Shown here: positions 16,379-24,167 of the stretch, one piece after another | Layout: the number at the start of each line of letters is the position of its first letter | Numbering within the stretch: position 1 is the stretch's first letter | Source of the DNA: Lachnospiraceae bacterium | GTDB taxonomy: Bacteria; Bacillota; Clostridia; Lachnospirales; Lachnospiraceae | Length of the DNA: 36,006 bases | NCBI GenBank assembly: GCA_024687205.1 | Contig: JAILES010000043.1 | Location: 1-36,006, forward strand | Reading direction: 5' to 3' | Position numbers and translations under genes: made by a program | The notes under the pieces: generated by a model | What the model saw: the letters and a program-made list of their open reading frames with translations, nothing else | Databases searched by the model: none | What the model was told of the DNA's origin: nothing

Positions 16379-17326
16379 ATGAATGGCTGGCTGGTAGTAA
16401 ATGAATTTGTAATGACAGATAAGTTTAATGAGCTGTTCTCAATGCTTTTCAAAGCCGCAATGGCTGAAGGTATAGAGCTGACCAAGCGCAGCAATTCCGA
16501 ACTCTGGACCATGCTTGGTTCCTGTAATTACAGGTTTTATGATTTCTTTACGACGGGCTGTACTTTTGAAAAAGACGGTGCATCCATGGTGATGTCGGCT
16601 GCCGATATAGGCCTGGAAATGCCGGATTTCATACTGTTCTGGGACAAGGATATTCGTCTTGCCTATGAACTGGAAAGACAGGGGATGAAGGTGTTCAACT
16701 CAGCCCAGTCCATTGCCGACTGTGATGATAAGGCTGTGACATTCCTTAAGCTGGCAGCAGCCGGGATCAGGCAGCCTGATACCTATATATCACCGAAGAA
16801 GTTTCATACCGACGGTCTTTTCGACAAGAAGTTCCTTGACATGGCAGGGAGCAGACTCGGCTTTCCCTGTGTGGTAAAGGAGAATTTCGGTTCCTTCGGA
16901 CAGCAGGTATATCTTGCAATGGACAGAAAACAGCTGGAAGAATTCGTTATCACTCTGGGTGACAGACCTTACATCATACAGGAATATATATTCGCATCTA
17001 AGGGACGTGATATAAGGCTTGAGGTAGTAGGTGATAAAGTGGTAGCCGGAATGCAGAGGAGTAATCCCATGGATTTCAGAGCCAATATAACAAACGGCGG
17101 CAGTATGCAGCCCTATACTCCGAATGTGGAACAGGCCAAGATGGCCGTGGAAGCCTGCCAGGCGCTGGGGCTTGATTTTGCGGGTGTCGACATACTGTTC
17201 GGACCCGGTGAAAAACCGCTGCTCTGCGAAGTGAATTCCAACGCGCACTTTAAAAACCTGTTCGACTGTACCGGGGTAAATGCCGCAGAGTACATCATAA
17301 GGTATATAAAGAGTAAGCTTTCATGA
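16379..17326 (+). CDS. ATP-grasp ligase, RimK-like (first of a tandem pair)
   Basis: A 315-aa ATP-grasp protein. The N-terminal 110 residues form a pre-ATP-grasp domain (FILFWDKDIRLAYELERQG). The ATP-binding core has CVVKENFGSFGQQVYLA with its flexible Gly-rich loop, IIQEYIFASKGRDIRLEVVG, and the metal site LDFAGVDILFG and LCEVNSNAHF. These match the RimK/glutathione-synthase-like group, which joins an amino acid or small carboxylate to an amine via an acyl phosphate. The substrate is unknown. It begins 2 bp after the sirtuin stop and overlaps the second ligase by 4 nt (ATGA). Confidence 0.85.
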   Translation: MNGWLVVNEFVMTDKFNELFSMLFKAAMAEGIELTKRSNSELWTMLGSCNYRFYDFFTTGCTFEKDGASMVMSAADIGLEMPDFILFWDKDIRLAYELERQGMKVFNSAQSIADCDDKAVTFLKLAAAGIRQPDTYISPKKFHTDGLFDKKFLDMAGSRLGFPCVVKENFGSFGQQVYLAMDRKQLEEFVITLGDRPYIIQEYIFASKGRDIRLEVVGDKVVAGMQRSNPMDFRANITNGGSMQPYTPNVEQAKMAVEACQALGLDFAGVDILFGPGEKPLLCEVNSNAHFKNLFDCTGVNAAEYIIRYIKSKLS

Positions 17327-18102
17327 AGGCAGTGATCCTGTATCAAAAAGAGGATGCGCTTAAGAACAGGGAATATATAGAACTCTTCACGCGCGAATTC
17401 GAAAAACACAAGCTTGAACTCTCGACGGTTTACGCGGAAGATCTTGAAAAGACAGGCCTGCCGGATCTGGTAATAAACCGTGCGAGATCGCTTCGTGCGG
17501 CTTATTTTTTTGAAGAGCGGGGAGTGAGGGTTTCGAACCCATCTGAGATAACAAGACTCGGAAACGATAAGTATGCCGCTTATGAAGCAATGAAGGAAAA
17601 GGGAATACCGCTGATGTCCACCTCCCTTAAGCCGGAGGATATCGGTCTTCCCTGTGTGATAAAGACCGCGGACGGACACGGAGGCCGCGAAGTTTTTCTT
17701 GCTTCGGATGAAGAAGAACTGAAGAGTATCACCGGGCGGTTTCAGGGCAGGAAGCTGCTGTTTCAGGAAGTGTGCGATACTCCCGGGAAAGACCTGCGTA
17801 TCTACGTGGTGGGGAACCGCATCATCGTCGGGATGATGAGAAGCTCCGATAAAGATTTCAGGAGTAATTACTCACTCGGCGGAAAAGCAGTAAGGCATAC
17901 GCTTACCGCTGAAGAGGAAAGGCTTGCCATGCAGGTGATGGAAGGCCTGAACATTGACCACGCGGCGATAGATCTGATATATAACGGAGGGCAGCCGGTA
18001 TTCAATGAACTGGAAGATGCCGCCGGATCGAGGATGCTTTATGCCAATACGGATATAGACATAGTAAAGCTTTACGTTGATCATCTGATGAGGAATTTAT
18101 GA
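17323..18102 (+). CDS. ATP-grasp ligase, RimK-like (second of a tandem pair)
   Basis: A shorter, 259-aa relative of the preceding ligase. It has the pre-ATP-grasp part (PDLVINRARSLRAAYFFEERG), the ATP lysine and Gly loop (CVIKTADGHGGREVFLA), QEVCDTPGKDLRIYVVGNR and the metal-binding end INHAAIDLIYNGG-like with FNELEDAAGSRML. The usual EVN of the metal site is ELED here, a departure from the upstream copy. Both neighbours overlap it by 4 nt (ATGA at each end), so expression must be coupled. A tandem of two divergent ligases suggests two successive additions to one acceptor, or a heteromer. That is inference. Confidence 0.8.
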   Translation: MKAVILYQKEDALKNREYIELFTREFEKHKLELSTVYAEDLEKTGLPDLVINRARSLRAAYFFEERGVRVSNPSEITRLGNDKYAAYEAMKEKGIPLMSTSLKPEDIGLPCVIKTADGHGGREVFLASDEEELKSITGRFQGRKLLFQEVCDTPGKDLRIYVVGNRIIVGMMRSSDKDFRSNYSLGGKAVRHTLTAEEERLAMQVMEGLNIDHAAIDLIYNGGQPVFNELEDAAGSRMLYANTDIDIVKLYVDHLMRNL

Positions 18103-19025
18103 ATTATATAGTATTTGACCTGGAATGGAACCAGCCCGATGACGGCAAGAAAACCGAAGAGAGAGTGCTTCCTTTTGAGATAATCGAAATAGGAGCGGTT
18201 AAGCTGAATGAAGAGCTGGAGCCGGTTTCAGAATTTAACAGACTGATAAAACCGCAGGTATACCACAGCATAAACTGGCGCATTAAAAAGATGCTGGAAT
18301 TAAAACCCGGTGAACTGGAGAAGGGCACGCCCTTTCCCGAGGCTGCTACGGAATTCCTTGAGTGGTGCGGCGACGACTATGTGTTCTGCACCTGGGGATC
18401 CCAGGATCTGACCGAGCTTCAGCGCAATATGAATTATTATGAGATGCCGGCACTCAGCGATAAACCGATAAAATACATGAACGCGCAGAAGATGTACGGA
18501 GCAATGAACGGCATACCTTCCCAGACAAGGGCGCTGGAGGGGGCGGTGGATGCCATGGGTATCGACAAGGATGTACCTTTTCACCGTGCATATTCGGATG
18601 CTTACTATACCTCAAAGATACTTAAGCTGATCCCGGAAGAGATAAGGAAAAAGTATAAAGCCTATGATGTGTATCATCTGCCGAAGTCCAGAAAGACGCA
18701 GCTGAAGCTGAAGGAAGGCGAGAAACAGATAGTTATCTCCACTGCCTATCCTTCGAAGGAAGCGCTGATGGAGGACGGCATATTCACTGCCATAGGCTGC
18801 GCGAACTGCAACGGCAAGGCGGTAAAACAGAAGATCAGATGGCATACCCTGAATCAGAAAGTCTATGATGCGGCCGGCAAATGCAAGGACCACGGCTATC
18901 TTGCTTCAAGGATAAGGATAAAACACAGCGATGACGGTGCGGTGTACGGAGAGAAGAGTACCCACTACATCAGTGAAGAAGAATTTCTGGAAATGAAGAA
19001 AAACATGAAGAAAAAAGGAGGCTGA
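18099..19025 (+). CDS. DEDDh 3'-5' exonuclease with a cysteine-containing C-terminal extension
   Basis: A 308-aa protein. Residues 1-185 are a DnaQ/ERI-1-like exonuclease: VFDLEWN gives Asp7 and Glu9, TWGSQDL the third acidic residue, and FHRAYSDA the His and last Asp of the DEDDh site. It should digest single-stranded RNA or DNA from the 3' end. Residues 200-308 are an extension not found in minimal exonucleases, basic (SRKTQLKLKEGEKQ) and with CANCNGK and a later Cys-Lys-Asp-His-Gly, perhaps a small zinc or nucleic-acid-binding module. The start overlaps the preceding gene by 4 nt. The TGA stop lies in the loop of the operon terminator, and the last codons AAA AAA GGA GGC form its stem. Confidence 0.85.
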   Translation: MNYIVFDLEWNQPDDGKKTEERVLPFEIIEIGAVKLNEELEPVSEFNRLIKPQVYHSINWRIKKMLELKPGELEKGTPFPEAATEFLEWCGDDYVFCTWGSQDLTELQRNMNYYEMPALSDKPIKYMNAQKMYGAMNGIPSQTRALEGAVDAMGIDKDVPFHRAYSDAYYTSKILKLIPEEIRKKYKAYDVYHLPKSRKTQLKLKEGEKQIVISTAYPSKEALMEDGIFTAIGCANCNGKAVKQKIRWHTLNQKVYDAAGKCKDHGYLASRIRIKHSDDGAVYGEKSTHYISEEEFLEMKKNMKKKGG

Positions 19026-19038
19026 AAGCCTCCTTTTT
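19011..19038. terminator. Bidirectional terminator between the exonuclease and chemoreceptor genes
   Basis: AAAAAAGGAGGC (19011-19022), loop TGAAA, then GCCTCCTTTTT (19028-19038). A runs on one side and T runs on the other allow termination of both converging transcripts. The exonuclease stop codon (19023-19025) is inside the loop. Confidence 0.9.
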
Positions 19039-19059
19039 ATCTGTCATAAACTTCAGTTC

Positions 19060-21525
19060 TTACAGATTGAATCTGTCTATGATCTCGTTCAGATCGGATA
19101 CTGCCTGCTTGCAGGTATCTACCTTGGACAGACTGTCGGAGGTCTCTTCCGACATCTCGGCGGTTCTTTCTGCAATGCCCGTGACACCGTGAGTCGTATC
19201 GTTGACAGTGGAGTCGATATTTGAGATGGCTCCGGCGATCTTCTCGATCTCCTTTGTAAGGTTCTCGATACTGCTCTTGATATTGTTCATGCTGTCACCG
19301 AAGGTGCCGGCGTCATCCCTGTACTGCACGCTTACTTCACCGAACTTCTGATAGTCGGAAAGTACGTTGGTCTCAAGGAAGGAAGTGGTCTGGGTCAGGC
19401 AGTCGCTCATCTTATCAACCGCGCTGTTAACTTCACTGACGATATTTCCGATATTCTTGACTGTCTCGGAAGTCTGGGTTGCCAGGTTGCTTATCTCGGA
19501 AGCAACGACTGCAAAGCCGCGGCCTGCTTCACCTGCTCTTGCAGCCTCAATGGAAGCATTGAGTGCCAGCAGTCCGGTCTGTGAGGAGATGGCCATTATT
19601 GCATTGGCAAGTTCATTGATCTTATTAACAGCCTTGGATGCCTGGATAGCTTCTTCGGATTTGATCTTGACATTTTCGTACATATCAATGGTTTCTTTAC
19701 TTGCCTTTTCGGTGGTGGAAGCAAGCTCGGTAGCACGTTTGCGTACATCGATGGAAAGCTGCGAGCCTTCTGCAGCAAGGGTATCGATACCGCGGGCGCT
19801 TTCCTGGATGTTTTCAACGTTCTGGTTGATCATCGTGGTGGCAGCGGCAGTCTCCTGCATAGCGGCAGCCAGATCCTGGGTTGCTGCGGAATTGTTCACA
19901 CATACGGTACCCACATTCTCGATGGTTTTTCGCAGATCGTCCACGTTGCTGTCGATGCTGTCGCCGGTAGAGGATATGTTGGATACCATGTTTCTTAAGT
20001 TCTCTCTGGTAAGGGCCAGAGCTTTTGCGATAAGTCCGATCTCGTCTTTTCTGGCGACCAGCTTCTCCGAATCGCTGCTGGGTGAGAAATCGAAGTTGGC
20101 GGTCTTGTTGATGATGGGAACGATCCTTTCAAGGGCCTTCAGCATGAAGGTGATGAAGAAGGCAACGAGAGCGACCGAAACGACGATGCAGAGTATACCG
20201 TAACCGATGAGTGCTCTCTGCATCTTCTTAAGACCTGCCATCATCACGTCTTTGTCTGCGGTAACGATAACGATATTGCCGCTGTTAGTGAAAGCATAAC
20301 CTGCGATCTTGTATGCTCCCTTATATTCATATGCGCAGGAGCCGTTCTCAACGGTCTTGCCCGCCTGAAGATCCTCAACGATACCTTTGACTGCCGCGTT
20401 TTCAACGGGCTGGCCGATCTTCTCAGGAGTTTTGTGATAGAGCATGGTGCCGTCGGGAGAAACCATGTATGCATAAGAACCTTCGACACCTGAGATCTCG
20501 ATCTCGCCGATCAGCTTGTCATAGTCAATCCTGATCAGCTTGTCGTAGTCTGCGGTAACAAGAACTATATTGCCGTCCGAACTGAAGGAGTAGCCGGCAA
20601 GCTTGAGTGCGCCTTTGTATTCATATATACAGTAACCGTCTTCCACGGTCTTGCCTGCCTGGAGATCTGCAACGATACCCTTGACTGCAGCGTTTTCAAC
20701 GGGCTGTCCTATCTTATCAGGATTGGTGTGCCAGAGCATGGTGCCATCGGGAGAAACCATGTATGCGTAGGAACCTTCAACACCGTCTATGGCGATGTTG
20801 CCGAGAAGTGTATCGTAATCGATCTTCATGAACTTGTCATAGTCAGCTGTAACTATAAGTATGTTTCCTTCCTCGGTAAATGCATAGCCTGCAAGTTTGA
20901 GAGCACCCTTGTATTCGTAAAGAACGGAACCGTCTTCCACAGTCTTGCCGGCTTTGAGATCTTCCACTATACCTTTAACTGCGGCATTTTCGACCGGATT
21001 GCCGATCTTCTCTGCAGTGGGATGCCAGAGCATGGTGCCGTCGGGAGAAACCATATATGCGTAGGAACCTTCAACGTCCTTGATGTTGACATCCTTCAGG
21101 ATATTATTGAGTTTTCTGGTGGAAAGAGTTTCTTCATTGGCCTCGGTTGCTATATCTATCGCTTTTGCAACTTCAATTGCCATGTTAAGAGCGTAAGCCT
21201 TGTAGACCGTCTCTCCGAACTGCTTTGAGAAGTCAATGGAGATCGCTGCTTCTTCAGCGAGGTTCTTTGCGTATCCGCCGTATGCTTCCTCACCGAAACC
21301 GGTGGCGAAGTCAACGCCTATGGCGGCTTCTTCGGCAAGATTCTGTGCGTAGTTCAGATAAGTCTCTTCCATAGCCATGGATGCGCGCCTGGAAGCGGCT
21401 ATGAACTGAACCAGCACCGTCAGAAATACGATAGTACTGATCAGCAGCATTATCTTCGTGCTCATCTTGGAGAAAAAGGCAGGAAATGATCTGTTTGCCT
21501 GTTTGGTGGATGTTCCTGAAGCCAT
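19060..21525 (-). CDS. Methyl-accepting chemotaxis protein with a triplicated sensor domain
   Basis: An 821-aa receptor. The ATG at 21525 follows AAGGGGG; an upstream in-frame start at 21585 would lie before the promoter's start point. A basic N-terminus and membrane helix 1 (about 22-45) lead to an extracytoplasmic part of about 390 residues. That part has three 26-aa helical repeats (NLAEEAAI) followed by three 98-aa Cache-like repeats ([16 protein letters not shown]). Membrane helix 2 (about 440-465), a HAMP region and a long MCP signalling coiled coil follow. The hairpin tip [20 protein letters not shown] is the CheA/CheW-binding hallmark. It implies a chemosensory system, though no che or flagellar genes are in the window. 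The ligand is unknown. Confidence 0.92.
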   Translation of the reverse strand: MASGTSTKQANRSFPAFFSKMSTKIMLLISTIVFLTVLVQFIAASRRASMAMEETYLNYAQNLAEEAAIGVDFATGFGEEAYGGYAKNLAEEAAISIDFSKQFGETVYKAYALNMAIEVAKAIDIATEANEETLSTRKLNNILKDVNIKDVEGSYAYMVSPDGTMLWHPTAEKIGNPVENAAVKGIVEDLKAGKTVEDGSVLYEYKGALKLAGYAFTEEGNILIVTADYDKFMKIDYDTLLGNIAIDGVEGSYAYMVSPDGTMLWHTNPDKIGQPVENAAVKGIVADLQAGKTVEDGYCIYEYKGALKLAGYSFSSDGNIVLVTADYDKLIRIDYDKLIGEIEISGVEGSYAYMVSPDGTMLYHKTPEKIGQPVENAAVKGIVEDLQAGKTVENGSCAYEYKGAYKIAGYAFTNSGNIVIVTADKDVMMAGLKKMQRALIGYGILCIVVSVALVAFFITFMLKALERIVPIINKTANFDFSPSSDSEKLVARKDEIGLIAKALALTRENLRNMVSNISSTGDSIDSNVDDLRKTIENVGTVCVNNSAATQDLAAAMQETAAATTMINQNVENIQESARGIDTLAAEGSQLSIDVRKRATELASTTEKASKETIDMYENVKIKSEEAIQASKAVNKINELANAIMAISSQTGLLALNASIEAARAGEAGRGFAVVASEISNLATQTSETVKNIGNIVSEVNSAVDKMSDCLTQTTSFLETNVLSDYQKFGEVSVQYRDDAGTFGDSMNNIKSSIENLTKEIEKIAGAISNIDSTVNDTTHGVTGIAERTAEMSEETSDSLSKVDTCKQAVSDLNEIIDRFNL
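20250..21075 (-). repeat. Three 294-bp tandem repeats in the chemoreceptor sensor region
   Basis: The marker for Thr-Met-Val-Ser-like coding sequence (ACCAT[GA]TATGC on the plus strand) recurs at 20462, 20756 and 21050, exactly 294 bp (98 codons) apart. The units run about 21075-20782, 20781-20488 and 20487-20250 (last one shortened). Protein identity between units is very high, which points to recent duplication or ongoing gene conversion. Confidence 0.9.
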
Positions 21526-21556
21526 GATTGTTACCCCCTTAGATACATTTTCAAAT

Positions 21557-21585
21557 ATTATACCACCAATAAAAAAAAACGACAA
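21557..21585 (-). promoter_or_regulatory. Chemoreceptor promoter
   Basis: Minus strand: TTGTCG (21580-21585), a 17-bp spacer ending in TGG and a perfect TATAAT (21557-21562). The -35 and spacer overlap the terminator of the upstream 794-aa gene. Confidence 0.6.
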
Positions 21586-21608
21586 AATATTTTCGTTTTG
21601 CCGTTTTT
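21576..21608 (-). terminator. Terminator of the 794-aa orphan gene
   Basis: AAAACG/CGTTTT (21576-21581, 21602-21607) and CAAAA/TTTTG (21583-21587, 21596-21600), with one A-C mismatch and an 8-nt loop. On the minus strand a run of nine T bases follows. Confidence 0.7.
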
Positions 21609-21636
21609 CTTAATTTCGTGTATGTTTTTTGGTGTT

Positions 21637-24021
21637 TCAGCGCTGCTTTCTGCCTGCAGCTGAAGCGGCAGGTGCATTTGCGGCTTCCTGGGCGCGCCTT
21701 TCCGCCATTCGCTTATCGTGGGCAGCCATAATATCTTCGATTTCTTTATCTTGGAAAGGATTCTTGGTTTTATGTTCCATGCGTTCAAGTTCAACCAGTC
21801 TGTCCAGACTGGTCGGTTTTCTCGGAATGGGTTTGCGGCTTATTTCTTCAGTCGGCTTTTTGGGAAGGGGCGCGGCGGCCGCATCCTTTCCGATCCGGTA
21901 TTCACGGAAGGTTCTGTTATAACGGGACTCCTCTTTCATAAGGTCACCGATCCCGGGATCAGAGACTGTTATGGGATCTTCTGCGATCAGGCGGCGCTTG
22001 TCGTAATCCTTCGGAAGATACCAGGTACTTTCTCCCTCGCGATGCTGGGCTGTGGTGGTAAGCACTGACAGCGTGAAGTTCTTTCTGTCGAGACCTCTCT
22101 GAGTCTTCTTTGTCTTGCCTTCCACTTCTCTGTCAGAATATTTAACGGCGGCCTGAAAAGCTTCCGTGAAAAGTTCCGACATTTCAGCCTGGGCTGCAGG
22201 GTCTTTCTGGTCATAGCCCTTTGCGGCACGTTCATGGATTTTTGTGACTGCCTGATACATGGCTTTATACTCGTCCGAATCTTTGTGGAAGCGGCTCTGA
22301 TCCGCTTTCATCCTGGCATAGAGGTCTTCCATTGCCTGCACGCGGTCCATGGTAATGCCGGAAAGGACATCCAGGGCATCCTTGCCCGCATTCAATGCAC
22401 CGGAAGTAAGCGGATCGGCATTCTGCCTTGCCCGCTCTGTCATATAACGGACATCGATGGATCTCATGGCAGGATCCCTGCTTGCATCTATACGTGAAAG
22501 GCATTCTTCCAGACTGGCTTTAAGGTCAGCATATATCTCGGGTTTGATCAGGCTGATGGTTCCGATCTTGCCTTCGCCTGCGGCGGGTTTTCCGTCGGCA
22601 GCAGGCTGATAGTTCGGATCGACAAAACTTACATTCAGGCAATTGCCGGTATTTCTGGCCATGCCTATCATGCCCTTTGCCGCATCATCGCTCATCACAG
22701 TCGGAGCCGCAGCTTTGAGGGCGGATATGACGCTTTCCATCTGCTGGGGTGTACGGGCGTTTTCCAGTTCTTCCCTTATACTTGAAGTCATTGAAAGGGG
22801 AGCGGCATCATTAAAGTAGAACTGTTCCGCTATCTCTGACTTCATCTCAGCCGGAATACCCTGTGCAAGCATATTTTTGGTAAAGCTTCCGTAGGCAAGA
22901 TCATTTTTTGACGGCTGATCATTGCCGAATACTATCGCTTCGGCATCAATAGAAGCAAAACGCTTTGCGCTCTTTACGGGATCGCTGTCGATGGCGGCAA
23001 GGGTGCCTGTTTCGGCAAGACGGTCATGAACAAGAGGAGCCATCAGGGCAGCCTTGGCGATCTTTTCACTATCCAGTATGCCCTTGTAATGCTGAGGGTC
23101 ATCGATCTCGTTACTTCCGTTGATGCTGAGCTTGTATAGTGCGGTATCATGATCAAGATAACTCAGATTGCGTTGTGTCAGTTCCCACTGCTTACGTTCA
23201 AGGGGACCCATCCCGTCGTATACGGCTTGTGCTATGGAGCCTTTTAACCCTTTGGCGTGCTGGTCGAGTCCCATTCCAAAACTTGAAAGAGCAGTATTGG
23301 CTTCGTGATAAAAGGAAGCGATGGAAGCCATTGCAGGACGGACGGTACTCTGGTACTGCGGATCGCTGAAAATAGCTTTGGCCTGCTCCGGTGTTGTTGT
23401 GTTCGGATCAGCTCCCATGAGCTGAAGGGCAGTATCCCTGATATTGAGAGTTGACAGCACTTTTACGGCTCCGCTGACTATGGGGACCATATCGTCTCCG
23501 CTGCCTTCTTCCATTATTTTAGCCGTGCTGCCTCCCTTAGTCACCTCGGTTATCTTTGTGGTCCTGATACAGGCATTGACCACTTCCATGGTTGCTTCAC
23601 GCTTGGCTTCTATATCCTTTGCGGGATCCATGGCATCTACAAGAGAAACGCCGGGATGTTTTGCCATATAGTGAAGTACGGACATGGTAGAATATCCCTG
23701 CAGCTGCGGGCCGGTGCTTGGGCCTGCGAGGCCGGATGTGATGATCGCGGTTTCCCGGGCCAGCTTTAACTGTTCGTATGCGGATGTTTTCTGAGCGATC
23801 AGTTCTTCTACCCTGGCGGGATCAGCTTTATCAGCATCGGATATGACAGGATCTTCATATACGCTTTTCTGATATGCGGCCTGGATCGACTTAATGTTGG
23901 TGCCGACAAAGTCCCCGTGCAGTCCGAACAGCGACATGAACATGCCGCCTTTGGTCACTGATAAAGTGTCGTGGAAATTTCTTTCGGCGTTTCTGTTTCC
24001 CGCCGGTATTGCATCTCTCAT
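21637..24021 (-). CDS. Uncharacterised 794-aa cytoplasmic protein
   Basis: I do not recognise any domain. GAGGGGGAG precedes the ATG at 24021; a second possible start lies 28 codons in (MSLFGLHGDFVGTNIKS). There is no signal peptide or membrane helix. Most of the chain looks alpha-helical and rich in Ala, Asp, Glu and Met, without heptad regularity. The strand-like patch NTGNCLNVSFVDPNYQP (about 460-475) precedes a Gly/Ala-rich linker. The last 100 residues are charged and proline-rich (PLPKKPTEEISRKPIPRKP) and end in basic AAGRKQR, which looks disordered. The gene has its own promoter with an operator-like palindrome and its own terminator. Size and regulation suggest a specific, inducible role, but the function is unknown. 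Confidence 0.8.
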   Translation of the reverse strand: MRDAIPAGNRNAERNFHDTLSVTKGGMFMSLFGLHGDFVGTNIKSIQAAYQKSVYEDPVISDADKADPARVEELIAQKTSAYEQLKLARETAIITSGLAGPSTGPQLQGYSTMSVLHYMAKHPGVSLVDAMDPAKDIEAKREATMEVVNACIRTTKITEVTKGGSTAKIMEEGSGDDMVPIVSGAVKVLSTLNIRDTALQLMGADPNTTTPEQAKAIFSDPQYQSTVRPAMASIASFYHEANTALSSFGMGLDQHAKGLKGSIAQAVYDGMGPLERKQWELTQRNLSYLDHDTALYKLSINGSNEIDDPQHYKGILDSEKIAKAALMAPLVHDRLAETGTLAAIDSDPVKSAKRFASIDAEAIVFGNDQPSKNDLAYGSFTKNMLAQGIPAEMKSEIAEQFYFNDAAPLSMTSSIREELENARTPQQMESVISALKAAAPTVMSDDAAKGMIGMARNTGNCLNVSFVDPNYQPAADGKPAAGEGKIGTISLIKPEIYADLKASLEECLSRIDASRDPAMRSIDVRYMTERARQNADPLTSGALNAGKDALDVLSGITMDRVQAMEDLYARMKADQSRFHKDSDEYKAMYQAVTKIHERAAKGYDQKDPAAQAEMSELFTEAFQAAVKYSDREVEGKTKKTQRGLDRKNFTLSVLTTTAQHREGESTWYLPKDYDKRRLIAEDPITVSDPGIGDLMKEESRYNRTFREYRIGKDAAAAPLPKKPTEEISRKPIPRKPTSLDRLVELERMEHKTKNPFQDKEIEDIMAAHDKRMAERRAQEAANAPAASAAGRKQR

Positions 24022-24051
24022 AAATATCTCCCCCTCATATTTGGAAAATAC

Positions 24052-24069
24052 ATTACACTATGTAATATA
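24052..24069 (-). promoter_or_regulatory. Extended -10 overlapped by an operator-like palindrome
   Basis: ATTACA-CTA-TGTAAT (24052-24066) is a perfect 6-3-6 inverted repeat. It overlaps the minus-strand -10 TATATT (24064-24069), preceded by TGC, and the likely start site near 24057. No good -35 is seen (TTCAGG at a 19-bp spacing). A repressor bound here would block the promoter of the 794-aa gene. Confidence 0.45.
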
Positions 24070-24116
24070 GCACTTAAATCGGAGAATTCCTGAACCTTGC
24101 GAAATTGTAAGGGTTA

Positions 24117-24165
24117 TTGAAATGAATAAAATGAAAAAGAATGAATAAAAGTAAATAAAATGAAA
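24117..24165. repeat. A-rich degenerate repeat tract
   Basis: Overlapping copies of ATGAATAAAATGAAAAA-like sequence follow each other between the DUF4015 stop and the next promoter. On the minus strand this is a T-rich stretch directly after the DUF4015 gene, perhaps a poor terminator. No hairpin is seen. Confidence 0.4.
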
Positions 24166-24167
24166 AA

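Noticed and set aside
19367..20203. 278-codon plus-strand frame inside the chemoreceptor
   Set aside because: Antisense shadow of the MCP signalling domain; Ser/Ala/Leu-rich with no ribosome binding site.
20250..21075. Direct repeats considered as a CRISPR array
   Set aside because: The 294-bp units are coding, in frame and without short repeats separated by unique spacers.
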